DNA of 36,624 bases from Candidatus Thiodiazotropha sp. (ex Epidulcina cf. delphinae) (GTDB lineage Bacteria > Pseudomonadota > Gammaproteobacteria > Chromatiales > Chromatiaceae), in assembly GCA_025656505.1 (NCBI GenBank), contig JAHXHR010000022.1:1-36624 (forward strand), read 5' to 3'. The notes beneath the pieces were generated by a model. That model had not been told where the DNA came from, did no database searches, and worked only from the letters and a program-made list of their open reading frames with translations. How positions within the stretch are numbered: the stretch's first letter is position 1; every line of letters starts with the position of its first letter. Both the position numbers and the translations under genes were made by a program. Positions 25,577-33,712 of the stretch are shown here, in pieces.

Positions 25577-26817
25577 TGAGTATGATGAAAAGCGCTGTCG
25601 AGTGGATTGACACTCGATACCCGATGACCAAAGTGTGGAACGAGCACCTAGCCCAATATTATGCGCCGAAGAACTTCAACTTCTGGTACTTAATGGGATC
25701 CCTGGCGATGCTGGTGCTGGTGATCCAGGTTTTAACCGGCGTCTGGCTGGCAATGAGTTACAAACCCGATTCGGAGTTGGCGTTCGGCTCGGTGGAATAC
25801 ATCATGCGTGATGTGGATTGGGGCTGGTTGATTCGATATATGCACTCCACCGGCGCCTCGGCCTTCTTCGTCCTGATCTACTTACACATGTTCCGTGGTC
25901 TGATGTACGGCTCCTACCGCAAACCGCGTGAGCTGCTGTGGATTATCGGCGTGATTATCTATCTGGCGATGATGGCTACGGCCTTTTTCGGTTATCTGTT
26001 GCCTTGGGGGCAGATGTCCTTCTGGGGCGCGCAGGTTATCGTCAATCTCTTCTCCGCCGTGCCGGTGATCGGTCCCGACCTGGGGGTATGGGTGCGTGGC
26101 GACTACGTGATCTCCGACGCTACCCTGAACCGCTTCTTCGCCCTTCATTTCCTGCTGCCTTTCGTATTGGCTGCGCTGGTGTTCATTCACATCATCGCTT
26201 TGCATAAGGTGGGCTCCAACAATCCAGACGGTGTTGAGATCAAGAAGGGCCCGAAGGGCAATCGTTGGAGCGACAGCGCCCCGGCCGACGGCATTCCTTT
26301 TCATCCCTACTATTCGGTGAAGGATATTGTCGGAGTGGCCGGATTCCTGTTCCTGTTTGCCGCAGCGGTCTTTTTTGCCCCGGAGATGGGGGGCTACTTC
26401 ATCGAACATCCCAACTTCGAACCGGCGAATCCGTTGAAGACCCCGCCGCACATCGCTCCGGTATGGTATTTCACGCCATTCTACGCCATTCTGCGGGCTG
26501 TCCCCTCAATTGCAGGCTCCGCCTTCCCCGGCGTGGTGGCGATGTTCGCCTCGATCCTGGTCATGTTCTTCCTGCCCTGGCTGGATCGCAGCCCGGTGAA
26601 GTCGATTCGCTACAAGGGTTTGCTGTATAAGGTTTTGCTCTTTCTGTTCGTGATCGACTTCATTGTGCTCGGTTACCTCGGCACCCAGGCGACCACCGAC
26701 CTGTACAAGCTGATGGCGCAGATCGGCACGATATACTACTTCGCCTTCTTCCTGCTGATGCCGATCTACAGCAAAATGGACAAGACCAAACCAGTGCCTG
26801 AGAGGGTGACCGAATGA
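25576..26817 (+). CDS. petB: Cytochrome b subunit of the bc1 complex
   Basis: A 413-aa cytochrome b with about eight transmembrane helices. The four haem-b ligands are His90, His104, His191 and His205 (MHSTGASAFFVLIYLH and LHFLLPFVLAALVFIH). The Qo-site PEWY motif reads PVWY (295-298), a variant that I believe also occurs in other proteobacteria. ATG 25576 overlaps the petA stop, and GGAGGAG (25562-25568) gives the Shine-Dalgarno, so the longer in-frame extension upstream is not used. The stop overlaps petC as ATGA. Together with PetA and PetC it pumps protons by the Q cycle in the inner membrane. Confidence 0.97.
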   Translation: MSMMKSAVEWIDTRYPMTKVWNEHLAQYYAPKNFNFWYLMGSLAMLVLVIQVLTGVWLAMSYKPDSELAFGSVEYIMRDVDWGWLIRYMHSTGASAFFVLIYLHMFRGLMYGSYRKPRELLWIIGVIIYLAMMATAFFGYLLPWGQMSFWGAQVIVNLFSAVPVIGPDLGVWVRGDYVISDATLNRFFALHFLLPFVLAALVFIHIIALHKVGSNNPDGVEIKKGPKGNRWSDSAPADGIPFHPYYSVKDIVGVAGFLFLFAAAVFFAPEMGGYFIEHPNFEPANPLKTPPHIAPVWYFTPFYAILRAVPSIAGSAFPGVVAMFASILVMFFLPWLDRSPVKSIRYKGLLYKVLLFLFVIDFIVLGYLGTQATTDLYKLMAQIGTIYYFAFFLLMPIYSKMDKTKPVPERVTE

Positions 26818-27554
26818 ATAAGCTGATTTTTGCACTCCTACTAGCCCTGGCCCCCATGCTCGGACTGGCTGCGGGAGGCGGCGCGCACCTGGATGACGCC
26901 GGTATCGACTTGGGCGATCAGGCGTCGCTGCAGCGTGGCGCCAAGTATTTCATGAACTACTGCCTGAGCTGTCATTCGGCCAAGTTCCAGCGCTACAACC
27001 GGATGGGGAAGGATCTCGGCCTGACTGACGAGGAGGTCATCAATAGCCTGATGTTCACCACCGATAAGATCGGTGACACCATGAACATAGCGATGACGGA
27101 AGCGAAAGCCACCGAGTGGTTCGGTAGTCCTCCGCCGGATCTGAGCGTCATCTCACGCGCCCGCGGCGTGGACTGGATCTACACCTATCTGCGCAGTTTC
27201 TACCTGGATGACAAGCGCCCCTTCGGCGTCAACAATATCGTCTTCCCGGATGTGGCTATGCCTCATGTGCTGTGGGAACTGCAGGGCGCACAGAAGGCCG
27301 TATTCAAGCTCGAAAAGGGTTCAAGCGGCAAAGATGTCGAGGTGTTCGACCACTTCGAACCCGTGACCCAGGGAACCCTGAGCGCGGAAGAGTACGATCA
27401 GGTGGCCCGCGATCTGACGGCGTTTCTCAGCTATATAGGTGAGCCGATCCAAATGGAGCGCAAGCGCCTGGGTGTCTGGGTGCTGCTGTTCATCGCCGTC
27501 TTCTTTGTGCTGGCCTACATGCTCAAAAAAGAGTATTGGAAAGACATTCACTGA
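26814..27554 (+). CDS. petC: Cytochrome c1 subunit of the bc1 complex
   Basis: A 246-aa cytochrome c1. A Sec signal peptide (MNKLIFALLLALAPMLGLAA) is followed by the haem c motif CLSCHS (Cys50, Cys53, His54). The distal Met is probably in DVAMPHVLWEL. A C-terminal anchor (GVWVLLFIAVFFVLAYML) holds it in the inner membrane, with the haem in the periplasm. It passes electrons from the Rieske protein to soluble cytochrome c. The ATG overlaps the petB stop. A terminator follows the gene. Confidence 0.96.
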   Translation: MNKLIFALLLALAPMLGLAAGGGAHLDDAGIDLGDQASLQRGAKYFMNYCLSCHSAKFQRYNRMGKDLGLTDEEVINSLMFTTDKIGDTMNIAMTEAKATEWFGSPPPDLSVISRARGVDWIYTYLRSFYLDDKRPFGVNNIVFPDVAMPHVLWELQGAQKAVFKLEKGSSGKDVEVFDHFEPVTQGTLSAEEYDQVARDLTAFLSYIGEPIQMERKRLGVWVLLFIAVFFVLAYMLKKEYWKDIH

Positions 27555-27583
27555 AAAAACTTTTTAGCTTGACCTGACAAAAG

Positions 27584-27617
27584 GGCGCGCAGTTGCGGTA
27601 TACTGTGCGCCTTTTTT
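27584..27617 (+). terminator. Rho-independent terminator after petABC
   Basis: GGCGCGCAG (27584-27592) pairs with CTGTGCGCC (27603-27611) with a single central mismatch and a 10-nt loop. Six T residues follow directly (27612-27617). It lies about 30 bp after the petC stop and before sspA. Confidence 0.85.
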
Positions 27618-27696
27618 CGTGTCATATTTTTATTTTTTTTCTGCAGCGGGTCCAGGTTCGGCCCGGACTGTCGGATATCTTGAGGAGAGGCTATAA

Positions 27697-28320
27697 ATGG
27701 CCGCAGTTGCTAACAAACGCTCAGTGATGACCCTCTATTCGGATCCGACGGATCCCTATTGTCATCGAGTCAGGCTGGTGCTGGCGGAAAAGAACATTAC
27801 CTACGAAGTGGAGGATATCGATCCGCTGAACGTGCCTGAGGAAGTGATGGAACTGAACCCCTACGGCACCCTTCCGACCCTGGTGGACAGAGATTTGAAG
27901 CTCTATGAGTCGCGTATCATCATGGAGTATCTGGATGAGCGTTTCCCACACCCTCCGCTGCTGCCGGTGGATCCGGTCTCACGCTCCACGTCGCGTCTGC
28001 TGATGTATCGTGTGGATAATGACTGGTATCGCCAGATGGATGTCATTCTCAGTGGCAGGAAAGAGGCATCCAAAGCGCGCAAAGAACTGCGAGAGAGCCT
28101 GGTTTCCACTACACCGGTTTTCAATGCGAAACCCTTCTTCATGAGCGATGAGTTTACCTTGGTCGATTGCGCGATCGCCCCCTTGTTATGGCGTCTTCGG
28201 GGGTTGGGTGTGGAGATTCCTGCGAGCGCTAAAGGTTTGCATGAGTATGCCAAGCGCCTGTTCGAAAAGGAGTCGTTCATTAAAAGCCTCTCAGAAGCCG
28301 AACAGGAAATGCGCGACTGA
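27697..28320 (+). CDS. sspA: Stringent starvation protein A
   Basis: A 207-aa GST-fold protein without GST activity in known cases. SspA binds RNA polymerase and helps with stationary-phase and acid-stress expression. The thioredoxin-like half shows MTLYSDPTDPYCHRVRLVLAEK, and the PHP-containing surface motif FPHPPLLPVDP important in E. coli SspA is conserved. The C-terminal half is all-helical. GAGGAGAGG precedes ATG 27697. It is followed 3 nt later by sspB, the conserved pair. Confidence 0.95.
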   Translation: MAAVANKRSVMTLYSDPTDPYCHRVRLVLAEKNITYEVEDIDPLNVPEEVMELNPYGTLPTLVDRDLKLYESRIIMEYLDERFPHPPLLPVDPVSRSTSRLLMYRVDNDWYRQMDVILSGRKEASKARKELRESLVSTTPVFNAKPFFMSDEFTLVDCAIAPLLWRLRGLGVEIPASAKGLHEYAKRLFEKESFIKSLSEAEQEMRD

Positions 28321-28323
28321 GTA

Positions 28324-28722
28324 ATGGGAGAAATGTCATCCAATCGTCCCTACCTGATCCGGGCGCTCTATGAGTGGTTGGTGGATAACGATAAGACGCC
28401 CTATTTGATGGTCAATGCCGGCTATGCCGGCGCCGTGGTGCCGAGACGGTTTGTTGATGATGGGCGTATCGTGTTGAACCTTGCCCCGTCGGCGATATCA
28501 GGTCTCGAGCTGGGAAACGAGTGGATCGGTTTCAGCGCCCGGTTCGATGGCGCAGCGGAGGATATCCTCATTCCTCCAGGCGCCGTGATGGGAATCTATG
28601 CTAAGGAGAATGGTCAGGGAATGCTGTTTCCCGACGAAGAAGTGACATCGGATGAGGATACTGAAGATGAACCCGATCCGTCGAAACCAGGTAAACGCCC
28701 ATCGCTGAAAGTGGTCAAGTAG
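28324..28722 (+). CDS. sspB: ClpXP adaptor SspB
   Basis: A 132-aa SspB. It tethers ssrA-tagged proteins and some native substrates to ClpXP. The folded domain spans about residues 5-105 (RPYLIRALYEWLVDN, the substrate-binding groove region IVLNLAPSAISGLELGNEWIGFSARF). An acidic, disordered linker (EEVTSDEDTEDEPDPS) leads to the C-terminal ClpX-binding module RPSLKVVK. That arrangement matches E. coli SspB. Two ATGs (28324 and 28333) are possible starts. An E1 repeat fragment begins 7 bp after the stop. Confidence 0.95.
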   Translation: MGEMSSNRPYLIRALYEWLVDNDKTPYLMVNAGYAGAVVPRRFVDDGRIVLNLAPSAISGLELGNEWIGFSARFDGAAEDILIPPGAVMGIYAKENGQGMLFPDEEVTSDEDTEDEPDPSKPGKRPSLKVVK

Positions 28723-28729
28723 CGATCAT

Positions 28730-28790
28730 CCTAAAAACCGCAGTTGACCACTCCATCCTGATATTAAACTACTGATGGGCAAACCATTGA
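28730..28790 (+). repeat. Family E1 fragment, copy C (left end)
   Basis: It begins CCTAAAAACCGCAGTTGACC and follows copies A, B and D for about 60 bp, up to GGGCAAACCATTGAC, then diverges. The rest of the element is absent. It lies just after the sspB stop. Confidence 0.7.
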
Positions 28791-28882
28791 CGATGCTGGT
28801 CGATTGGCTGGGTGTGCGGCGTCAACCGGTTGACCCGGATGACGTGTCTGGGTCAGTAGCGCCGGTATTTTCCATTTGATAA

Positions 28883-29215
28883 TCAATGATCCAGTTCGGG
28901 TCCGGTTTCCTTGTCAGGCAAGTCTATATGAAGGCTGACATTCTGAGCGCCGATCATCACTACATAGCCGGTTCGTCGGCCTGAGCCTTCCAGGCTATAG
29001 TCGAACTCATAGACACGACGCAGTTTCAAGCCGCTGCGCAACCAGCGGAGTCCCAGCCGGTGTAGGGCTACAGTCTGATCGAGAAACTGGACATCGTGAC
29101 TTTGGCAGGCATTGCGGCTGATGCGGATTGCGATCTCGCGCACACGCAGGCTGTCACGCCAAAACCAGATCAGCAGCATCAGAATCAGTAGCAGATTGAG
29201 TGTTGAATATGACAT
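28883..29215 (-). CDS. DUF3301 family small membrane-anchored protein
   Basis: A 110-aa protein of the DUF3301 family, function unknown. One N-terminal transmembrane helix (LNLLLILMLLIWFW) is followed by a charged region (REIAIRISRNACQSHDVQFLDQTVAL) and a beta-rich C-terminal part ending GYVVMIGAQNVSLHIDLP. I start at ATG 29215. A longer in-frame reading into the neighbouring repeat element is clearly artefactual. E1 copy D sits only 16 bp upstream, where a promoter and ribosome binding site would be expected, and no Shine-Dalgarno is visible. Expression may therefore be altered. Confidence 0.8.
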   Translation of the reverse strand: MSYSTLNLLLILMLLIWFWRDSLRVREIAIRISRNACQSHDVQFLDQTVALHRLGLRWLRSGLKLRRVYEFDYSLEGSGRRTGYVVMIGAQNVSLHIDLPDKETGPELDH

Positions 29216-29231
29216 ATTGGGTATAGATAAT

Positions 29232-29495
29232 CCTAAAAGCCGCAGTTGACCGCTCCATTCTGATACTGAACTACTGATATGCAAGCTATTAACTTCGATT
29301 TGTCTATTCACCGGTTGGGTGAACCACGCTACGGGGCGAATTGCGCGCTTGCGGGGGCGCATGGCTGCGTTGCAACGCCTTGGAATAGCATGACGATTCC
29401 GCGTCATTGCGCGCCGTGCAGGGATGCACAGGAGCGACCCTTGCCCTGCACCCCGGCAAACGCACACTTCACCCCGTCCAACTGCGGTTTTTAGG
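29232..29495. mobile_element. MITE-like element, family E1 copy D (complete)
   Basis: A 264-bp element with inverted ends CCTAAAAGCCGCAGTTG and CAACTGCGGTTTTTAGG and a 5-bp target duplication ATAAT (29227-29231, 29496-29500). It has the same internal order as copy A (11585-11873), including the GGAATAG-catga-CGATTCC hairpin, but lacks that copy's short internal duplication. It separates a DUF3301 gene from a macrodomain gene. The right duplication supplies part of the ATG of the macrodomain gene. Confidence 0.87.
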
Positions 29496-29498
29496 ATA

Positions 29499-30011
29499 AT
29501 GGGCCAGATACATATTGTAACGTCAGACATCACCCGGCTGAAAGTGGATGTGATCGTGAATGCCGCCAACACCTCACTTTTAGGCGGTGGCGGGGTGGAT
29601 GGAGCCATACATCGCGCGGCTGGTGGAGAGCTGCTTGTCTACTGCCGCACTTTGGGTGGTTGCCCGACCGGCGAGGCCAGATTGACTCCCGGGTTCAATC
29701 TGCCGGCGCAGTGGATAATCCATACTGTCGGGCCGGTTTGGCAAGACGGTGAGCAGGAGGAGCCGGTGCTGTTGTATGATTGCTACCAAAACAGTTTCCG
29801 GCTGGCCGCAGAACAAGGTTGCCGTACGATCGCGTTTCCGGCGATCAGCACAGGCGTCTATGGCTACCCTAAACGGGAGGCAGCCGAAGTGGCCCTGCAT
29901 GTGATGAGTAACTGGATTGATGGATTTGACCGGATTACCGCCTGTTGCTTCAGTCAGGCCGATGCCGATCTCTATCATGCACTTTGTCCGGCGTGCCTTT
30001 TCGATGAGTGA
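29499..30011 (+). CDS. Macrodomain protein (O-acetyl-ADP-ribose deacetylase-like)
   Basis: A 170-aa stand-alone macrodomain, similar in layout to YmdB-type proteins that bind or hydrolyse ADP-ribose derivatives. Motifs are [20 protein letters not shown] (N-terminal strand; Asp and the conserved Asn), [14 protein letters not shown], and the phosphate loop ISTGVYGYP. The ATG at 29499 is formed in the target duplication of E1 copy D. The only Shine-Dalgarno-like sequence (AGGA, 29493-29496) belongs to the end of that element and is very close. The native upstream region has thus been displaced. Confidence 0.9.
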   Translation: MGQIHIVTSDITRLKVDVIVNAANTSLLGGGGVDGAIHRAAGGELLVYCRTLGGCPTGEARLTPGFNLPAQWIIHTVGPVWQDGEQEEPVLLYDCYQNSFRLAAEQGCRTIAFPAISTGVYGYPKREAAEVALHVMSNWIDGFDRITACCFSQADADLYHALCPACLFDE

Positions 30012-30013
30012 CT

Positions 30014-30238
30014 ATGTTTTCCTGGCTAGATAGAATTTCTCTACGAATGATCGCCATCGCAGCCGTCTTGCTCGGTTTGGCTCCGGTTTTCCCTGAGCCC
30101 CACCTGTTGGAAAAACTCAAGATGCTGGTTGACGGCGGTTTGCACAAGCCCATCGATATCTTCGATCTCTTTCTCCATGGTTCGGGGGTAATCCTGTTGA
30201 TCATCAAACTGATTCGCGACGGAAGGGAGGTCTCCTGA
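30014..30238 (+). CDS. Small two-helix membrane protein
   Basis: A 74-aa hydrophobic protein with two predicted transmembrane segments (RMIAIAAVLLGLAPVF and GSGVILLIIKLI). They are joined by a conserved-looking amphipathic loop, PEPHLLEKLKMLVDGG. Similar short proteins are common in gammaproteobacteria and are often loosely labelled RND transporter, although they are far too small to be one. The ATG lies 2 nt after the macrodomain stop, so the two are probably co-translated. Its function is unknown. Confidence 0.7.
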   Translation: MFSWLDRISLRMIAIAAVLLGLAPVFPEPHLLEKLKMLVDGGLHKPIDIFDLFLHGSGVILLIIKLIRDGREVS

Positions 30239-30299
30239 CCCGGGGGGCCTCTTTTCGACGGTCAGAAAACGGTTGACGGTTGCATGCTGCGGATGCGTT

Positions 30300-31103
30300 T
30301 CACGCCTTGGGTGGGCTGAGACGGTCGAGGCGTAATCGCTCGCGTTCGTCAAACAGATGTTTGGAGCCGATCCAGACCGCCGCCATGGCGCCGAACCCGG
30401 TCCCTGCCGCGATCAGCAGCATGATCAAGATCTGATACTTGCCCGCTTCGAAGGGAGGGGCGCCGGCGAGGATTTGCCCGGTCATCATGCCCGGCAGGCT
30501 GACCACCCCGGCCGCCGCCATGGCGTTGATGATCGGTATCAGTCCGCTGCGTAGCGCAGTGCGGCGGATTTCACGGATCGCCTCATCCCACGGATGGCCC
30601 AACAACAGTCGCGCCTCAATCTCGTGGCGTTGCCGCCAGGCATTGTGGGTCAGGTTATCCAAGGCGATGGCGATCCCTGACATGGTGTTGCCCAGCAACA
30701 TGCCGAGCAGGGGGATCAGATACTGTACCGAGTACCAGGGTTCGGCCCGGATGATGACGGTCAGCGCCAGCAGGGTGACCGTGAAAGAGGAGATGAACAT
30801 GGAAAGTGTGCCGATCCCCATGCCCCAGAAGCCGATGAAACGGCGTTGTTGTCGAGCCATTACCTCGTAGCCGGCCACCAGCAGCATAAACAGTGCCAGC
30901 GAGGCGATCAGCAGGGGGTGCGATTGAACGAACAGGAACTTCAGCACCAGACCCAGCAGGCTTAGTTGGATCACGGTGCGCAAGGCCGCGATCAGCAACT
31001 GGCGCTCTATGCCGAGGGAGAGTCGAAACGAAAGCAGGGCCAGGGCCGGCACCAGTACGGCGGCCAGGAAGAGATCAAGCGGGGTGAGTAGAATCAGTGC
31101 CAT
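30300..31103 (-). CDS. fetB: FetB-like ABC transporter permease
   Basis: A 267-aa polytopic membrane protein of the UPF0014/FetB (YbbM) family. With FetA it forms an exporter linked to iron homeostasis and oxidative-stress resistance in E. coli. Characteristic stretches are ELSRLEL-type N-terminal helices (LRTVIQLSLLGLVLKFLF), the GMLLGNTMSGIAIALDN core, and IPIINAMAAAGVVSLPGMMTGQILAG. The ATG (31103) overlaps the fetA stop as TGATG. The family assignment is firm. The metal exported here is inferred. Confidence 0.88.
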   Translation of the reverse strand: MALILLTPLDLFLAAVLVPALALLSFRLSLGIERQLLIAALRTVIQLSLLGLVLKFLFVQSHPLLIASLALFMLLVAGYEVMARQQRRFIGFWGMGIGTLSMFISSFTVTLLALTVIIRAEPWYSVQYLIPLLGMLLGNTMSGIAIALDNLTHNAWRQRHEIEARLLLGHPWDEAIREIRRTALRSGLIPIINAMAAAGVVSLPGMMTGQILAGAPPFEAGKYQILIMLLIAAGTGFGAMAAVWIGSKHLFDERERLRLDRLSPPKA

Positions 31104-31696
31104 CAACGTTTTCTCAACCGCCCCGATTCGATCTGCCGGCGATGCTCGCCCACGCGCTTTTGTTGGGCCGGGTCATGGGTGATCCAGAGTACCGCTGTTT
31201 GGTATTTTTTACGCCACGACTCGATGAGCCGCTCGACCTTTATGATGTTGCCCGCATCCAAGTTGGCGGTGGGCTCATCCAGGAGCAGCACCTGGGGACG
31301 GTTGGTGAGTAGCCTGATCAAGGCAAGCCGTTGTCTTTCTCCGCTTGAGAGCCGGCTGATTTGCCATTCCGTCGATTCGATCGGCAGGTCCAGGTTCGTT
31401 AACAGATCCCGGTCTATGGCGTTGAAATGGTCGCCTACCCGTTCACTCCACCAGGCGCTCTCAGCCGATAGAAGGCCGACATGGCGGCGCCATTCGGGAC
31501 CAGAGAATGTCTGTTTCTCCCGCTCGTCCAACCAGGCTTCACCTTGATGCGGATCGAGATCCGCCACGGCTCGGAGCAGGCGGGTTTTGCCACATCCGGA
31601 CGGACCGCTGAGGGTGGTACATTCACCGGCAGGGAGGTGCAGATCGAACGGCGCCAGTAAAGGGGAGTGGAACTGCTTAAGTGTCAGGCTGCTCAT
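31103..31696 (-). CDS. fetA: FetA-like ABC transporter ATP-binding protein
   Basis: A 197-aa ABC ATPase: Walker A SGPSGCGKTRLL, ABC signature LSSGERQRLALIR, Walker B VLLLDEPTANLD, and switch His in WITHDP. It is short, as expected for the YbbL/FetA family. The start at ATG 31696 overlaps the trmB stop (TGATG), so an alternative start 30 nt upstream is not needed. It is paired with the fetB permease downstream, and the two are likely translationally coupled. Confidence 0.88.
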   Translation of the reverse strand: MSSLTLKQFHSPLLAPFDLHLPAGECTTLSGPSGCGKTRLLRAVADLDPHQGEAWLDEREKQTFSGPEWRRHVGLLSAESAWWSERVGDHFNAIDRDLLTNLDLPIESTEWQISRLSSGERQRLALIRLLTNRPQVLLLDEPTANLDAGNIIKVERLIESWRKKYQTAVLWITHDPAQQKRVGEHRRQIESGRLRKR

Positions 31697-32391
31697 CAGG
31701 CCTTTCGCTCGAACAAGAGATCCCACACACCATGTCCCAGTCGCTCTCCTCGCCGTTCAAATTTTGTCAGCGGACGAGTCTCCGGGCGGGGCGAGTATTT
31801 TCCATTGCCTGCCTGGTTGATAAAACCTGGATGGGCTGAGAACACGGCCATCATCTGTTTGGCATAGTCCCGCCAATCGGTGGCCATGTGCAGCGCGCCG
31901 CCGGGGCTGAGGGCGCGGTAGGCCTGTTCGGCAAACTCAGTTTGAACGATGCGGCGCTTATGATGCTTTCTTTTATGCCATGGGTCGGGGAAGTAGAGCA
32001 GGATACGGGAGAGACCGGCGGCGTCCAAGTGGTGCCGCAGCAGTTCCATGGCATCGGCTTGCAGGATCCGGACATTATCACGCTGTTGCTCGGCCAGTTT
32101 GATCATCAAATGGCCGACTCCGGGGCTATGTACTTCGATACCGAGAAAGTTCTGCTCGGGGTGTTGCGCCGCCATCAGGCTCAGCGCCTCACCGTTACCG
32201 AATCCGATCTCCAGGGTGACTGGGTTGTGGTTACCGAACAGTTCGGTGAGTTTGAGTCGTTCGCCGTCCAGACTCAATCCATATCGAGGCCAGAGTTCGT
32301 CAAAGGCGCGTTGTTGCCCTTCCGTCATACGTCCCTGTCGCAGGACATAGCTGCGAATGGGGCGTTGTGGTTTGTGATGGGGTTGGGTCAT
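31696..32391 (-). CDS. trmB: tRNA (guanine-N7-)-methyltransferase
   Basis: A 231-aa class I SAM-dependent enzyme that makes m7G46 in tRNA variable loops. The SAM motif is VTLEIGFGNGEAL. The family motif YFPDPWHKRKHHKRRIVQ contains the catalytic Asp and the RNA-binding basic patch, and the C-terminus holds TKFERRGERLGHGVWDL. ATG 32391 begins MTQPHHKPQRPIRSY, the usual N-terminus. An upstream in-frame extension is not supported. There is no strong Shine-Dalgarno. Confidence 0.96.
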   Translation of the reverse strand: MTQPHHKPQRPIRSYVLRQGRMTEGQQRAFDELWPRYGLSLDGERLKLTELFGNHNPVTLEIGFGNGEALSLMAAQHPEQNFLGIEVHSPGVGHLMIKLAEQQRDNVRILQADAMELLRHHLDAAGLSRILLYFPDPWHKRKHHKRRIVQTEFAEQAYRALSPGGALHMATDWRDYAKQMMAVFSAHPGFINQAGNGKYSPRPETRPLTKFERRGERLGHGVWDLLFERKA

Positions 32392-32475
32392 GGGAATAAT
32401 GTTGAATGTTAAATGGACGTGAGCGTTGCGAACACCGAAATTCAAAATTAACCATTCATCATTCAAAATTGGTCG

Positions 32476-33270
32476 TTAAAAGAATAGTCCGTCTATCGGT
32501 GAAGAGGCTGAAGCAAAGCGCTTGGCCGGCATTCGTCCCGCCAGATAGGCCTCCCGGCCTGCCTGGATCGCCTTTTTCATGGCAGAGGCCATGAGCACCG
32601 GATGCCGGGCGGCGGCGATGGCGGTATTCATGAGCACGCCGTCACAACCCAGTTCCATGGCCACTGCGGCATCCGATGCGGTGCCGACACCGGCATCCAC
32701 CAGGATCGGCACCTCGGCATTTTCAACGATGGTGCGGATGTTCAATCTGTTGCGGATTCCCAGACCCGATCCGATGGGAGCGGCTAGCGGCATTACGGCG
32801 ACGCAGCCCATCGCCTCCAGGCGTTTGGCCATGATCGGGTCATCATTGGTGTAGACCATGACATCGAAACCGTCCTTGATCAGTATGTCGGCCGCTTCCA
32901 GGGTCTGCACCACATCCGGGAACAGGGTCTTCTCGTCGCCCAGCACCTCCAGTTTTACCAGATTATGGCCGTCCAATAGTTCCCTTGCCAGGCGGCAGGT
33001 GCGCACAGCGGTCTTGGCGTCGAAGCAACCGGCGGTGTTCGGCAGGTAGGTATATTCGTCAGGGGGGAGAACCTTAAGGATATTGGGTTGACCCTGATCC
33101 TGGCCGATATTGGTGCGCCGTACCGCAATGGTAATGATCTCAGCGCCGCCGGCATCGATCGCCTCGCGGGTCTGCTGCATATCCTTGTATTTGCCGGTGC
33201 CCACCAGCAGGCGGGAGGTGAATTCTCGTCCGGCGACGCTGAAACTGTCTTTCTGCGTATCGTTTGGCAT
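32476..33270 (-). CDS. thiG: Thiazole synthase
   Basis: A 264-aa TIM-barrel enzyme that builds the thiazole ring of thiamine from deoxyxylulose phosphate, dehydroglycine or glycine imine and ThiS thiocarboxylate. Motifs are [22 protein letters not shown], the Schiff-base lysine in [22 protein letters not shown], and [22 protein letters not shown]. The order is thiS-thiG-trmB-fetA-fetB on the minus strand. An 84-bp gap to trmB holds a repetitive AATTCAAAATT sequence. Confidence 0.96.
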   Translation of the reverse strand: MPNDTQKDSFSVAGREFTSRLLVGTGKYKDMQQTREAIDAGGAEIITIAVRRTNIGQDQGQPNILKVLPPDEYTYLPNTAGCFDAKTAVRTCRLARELLDGHNLVKLEVLGDEKTLFPDVVQTLEAADILIKDGFDVMVYTNDDPIMAKRLEAMGCVAVMPLAAPIGSGLGIRNRLNIRTIVENAEVPILVDAGVGTASDAAVAMELGCDGVLMNTAIAAARHPVLMASAMKKAIQAGREAYLAGRMPAKRFASASSPIDGLFF

Positions 33271-33307
33271 AGGTTTAGGTCTTAAAATAACGGTTGGGAG
33301 GGTAAGT

Positions 33308-33342
33308 ATTAACCCGGCGACCTAATAGGTCGCCGGGTTAAT
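33308..33342. other. Perfect 16-bp hairpin between thiS and thiG
   Basis: ATTAACCCGGCGACCT and AGGTCGCCGGGTTAAT pair over 16 bp with a 3-nt loop. The structure lies 23 bp after thiS and about 38 bp before thiG in the transcript. No T-run follows on the minus strand, so it is not a simple terminator. It may stabilise or process the mRNA, or adjust the thiS:thiG ratio. Confidence 0.6.
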
Positions 33343-33364
33343 AGTGATTCGAGTCGGTGTTCGG

Positions 33365-33565
33365 TCAGCCTCCGCCGACGGCCTGAATGATTTCAACGCG
33401 ATCCTGTTCCTGCAGGGGGAGTCCGCTGAAGGTGCTGCGAGGGACCAGCGCTTCATTGACCTCGACAGCAACCCGCTCTCCTGTCAGGTCAAGCAGTTCG
33501 ATCAGGCCCGCCATATCCAGGGTGTCGGGAATTTGCTTTTCCGCACCGTTTAAGTAAATCTGCAT
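33365..33565 (-). CDS. thiS: Sulfur carrier protein ThiS
   Basis: A 66-aa ubiquitin-like protein. Its C-terminus VGGG provides the Gly-Gly tail that ThiF adenylates and that then carries the sulfur as a thiocarboxylate for ThiG. The start MQIYLNGAEKQIPD and the closing RVEIIQAVGGG are typical. No TPP riboswitch motif is visible in the 147 bp upstream. Confidence 0.93.
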   Translation of the reverse strand: MQIYLNGAEKQIPDTLDMAGLIELLDLTGERVAVEVNEALVPRSTFSGLPLQEQDRVEIIQAVGGG

Positions 33566-33712
33566 CTGTGTCTGATCCCGGTTAGGCGTTGGAGCAAGGT
33601 TAAAGCCTGGATTCTACCTTAACTGGGGGCGACAAAGTACGTAGAGCGAATAATCATAAGAAGTCCTGTGCGGGTATCACCGCAAGCCGGTTGAATGCCC
33701 CGGAGGGGAGCT

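Noticed and set aside
29216-29608. A longer minus-strand protein joining DUF3301 to sequence across E1 copy D and into the macrodomain gene
   Set aside because: The frame is open by chance through the repeat. A similar open frame is seen in copy A (11491-11859), but it has no start signals and no domain, and it overlaps a real gene on the other strand.
32400-32475. AATTCAAAATT repeats between trmB and thiG as a regulatory repeat array
   Set aside because: Only two imperfect copies are present in AT-rich intergenic DNA, which is too little to support a feature.
33566-33712. TPP riboswitch upstream of thiS
   Set aside because: I looked for the CTGAGA and ACCTGATC-type conserved motifs on the minus strand and found none.
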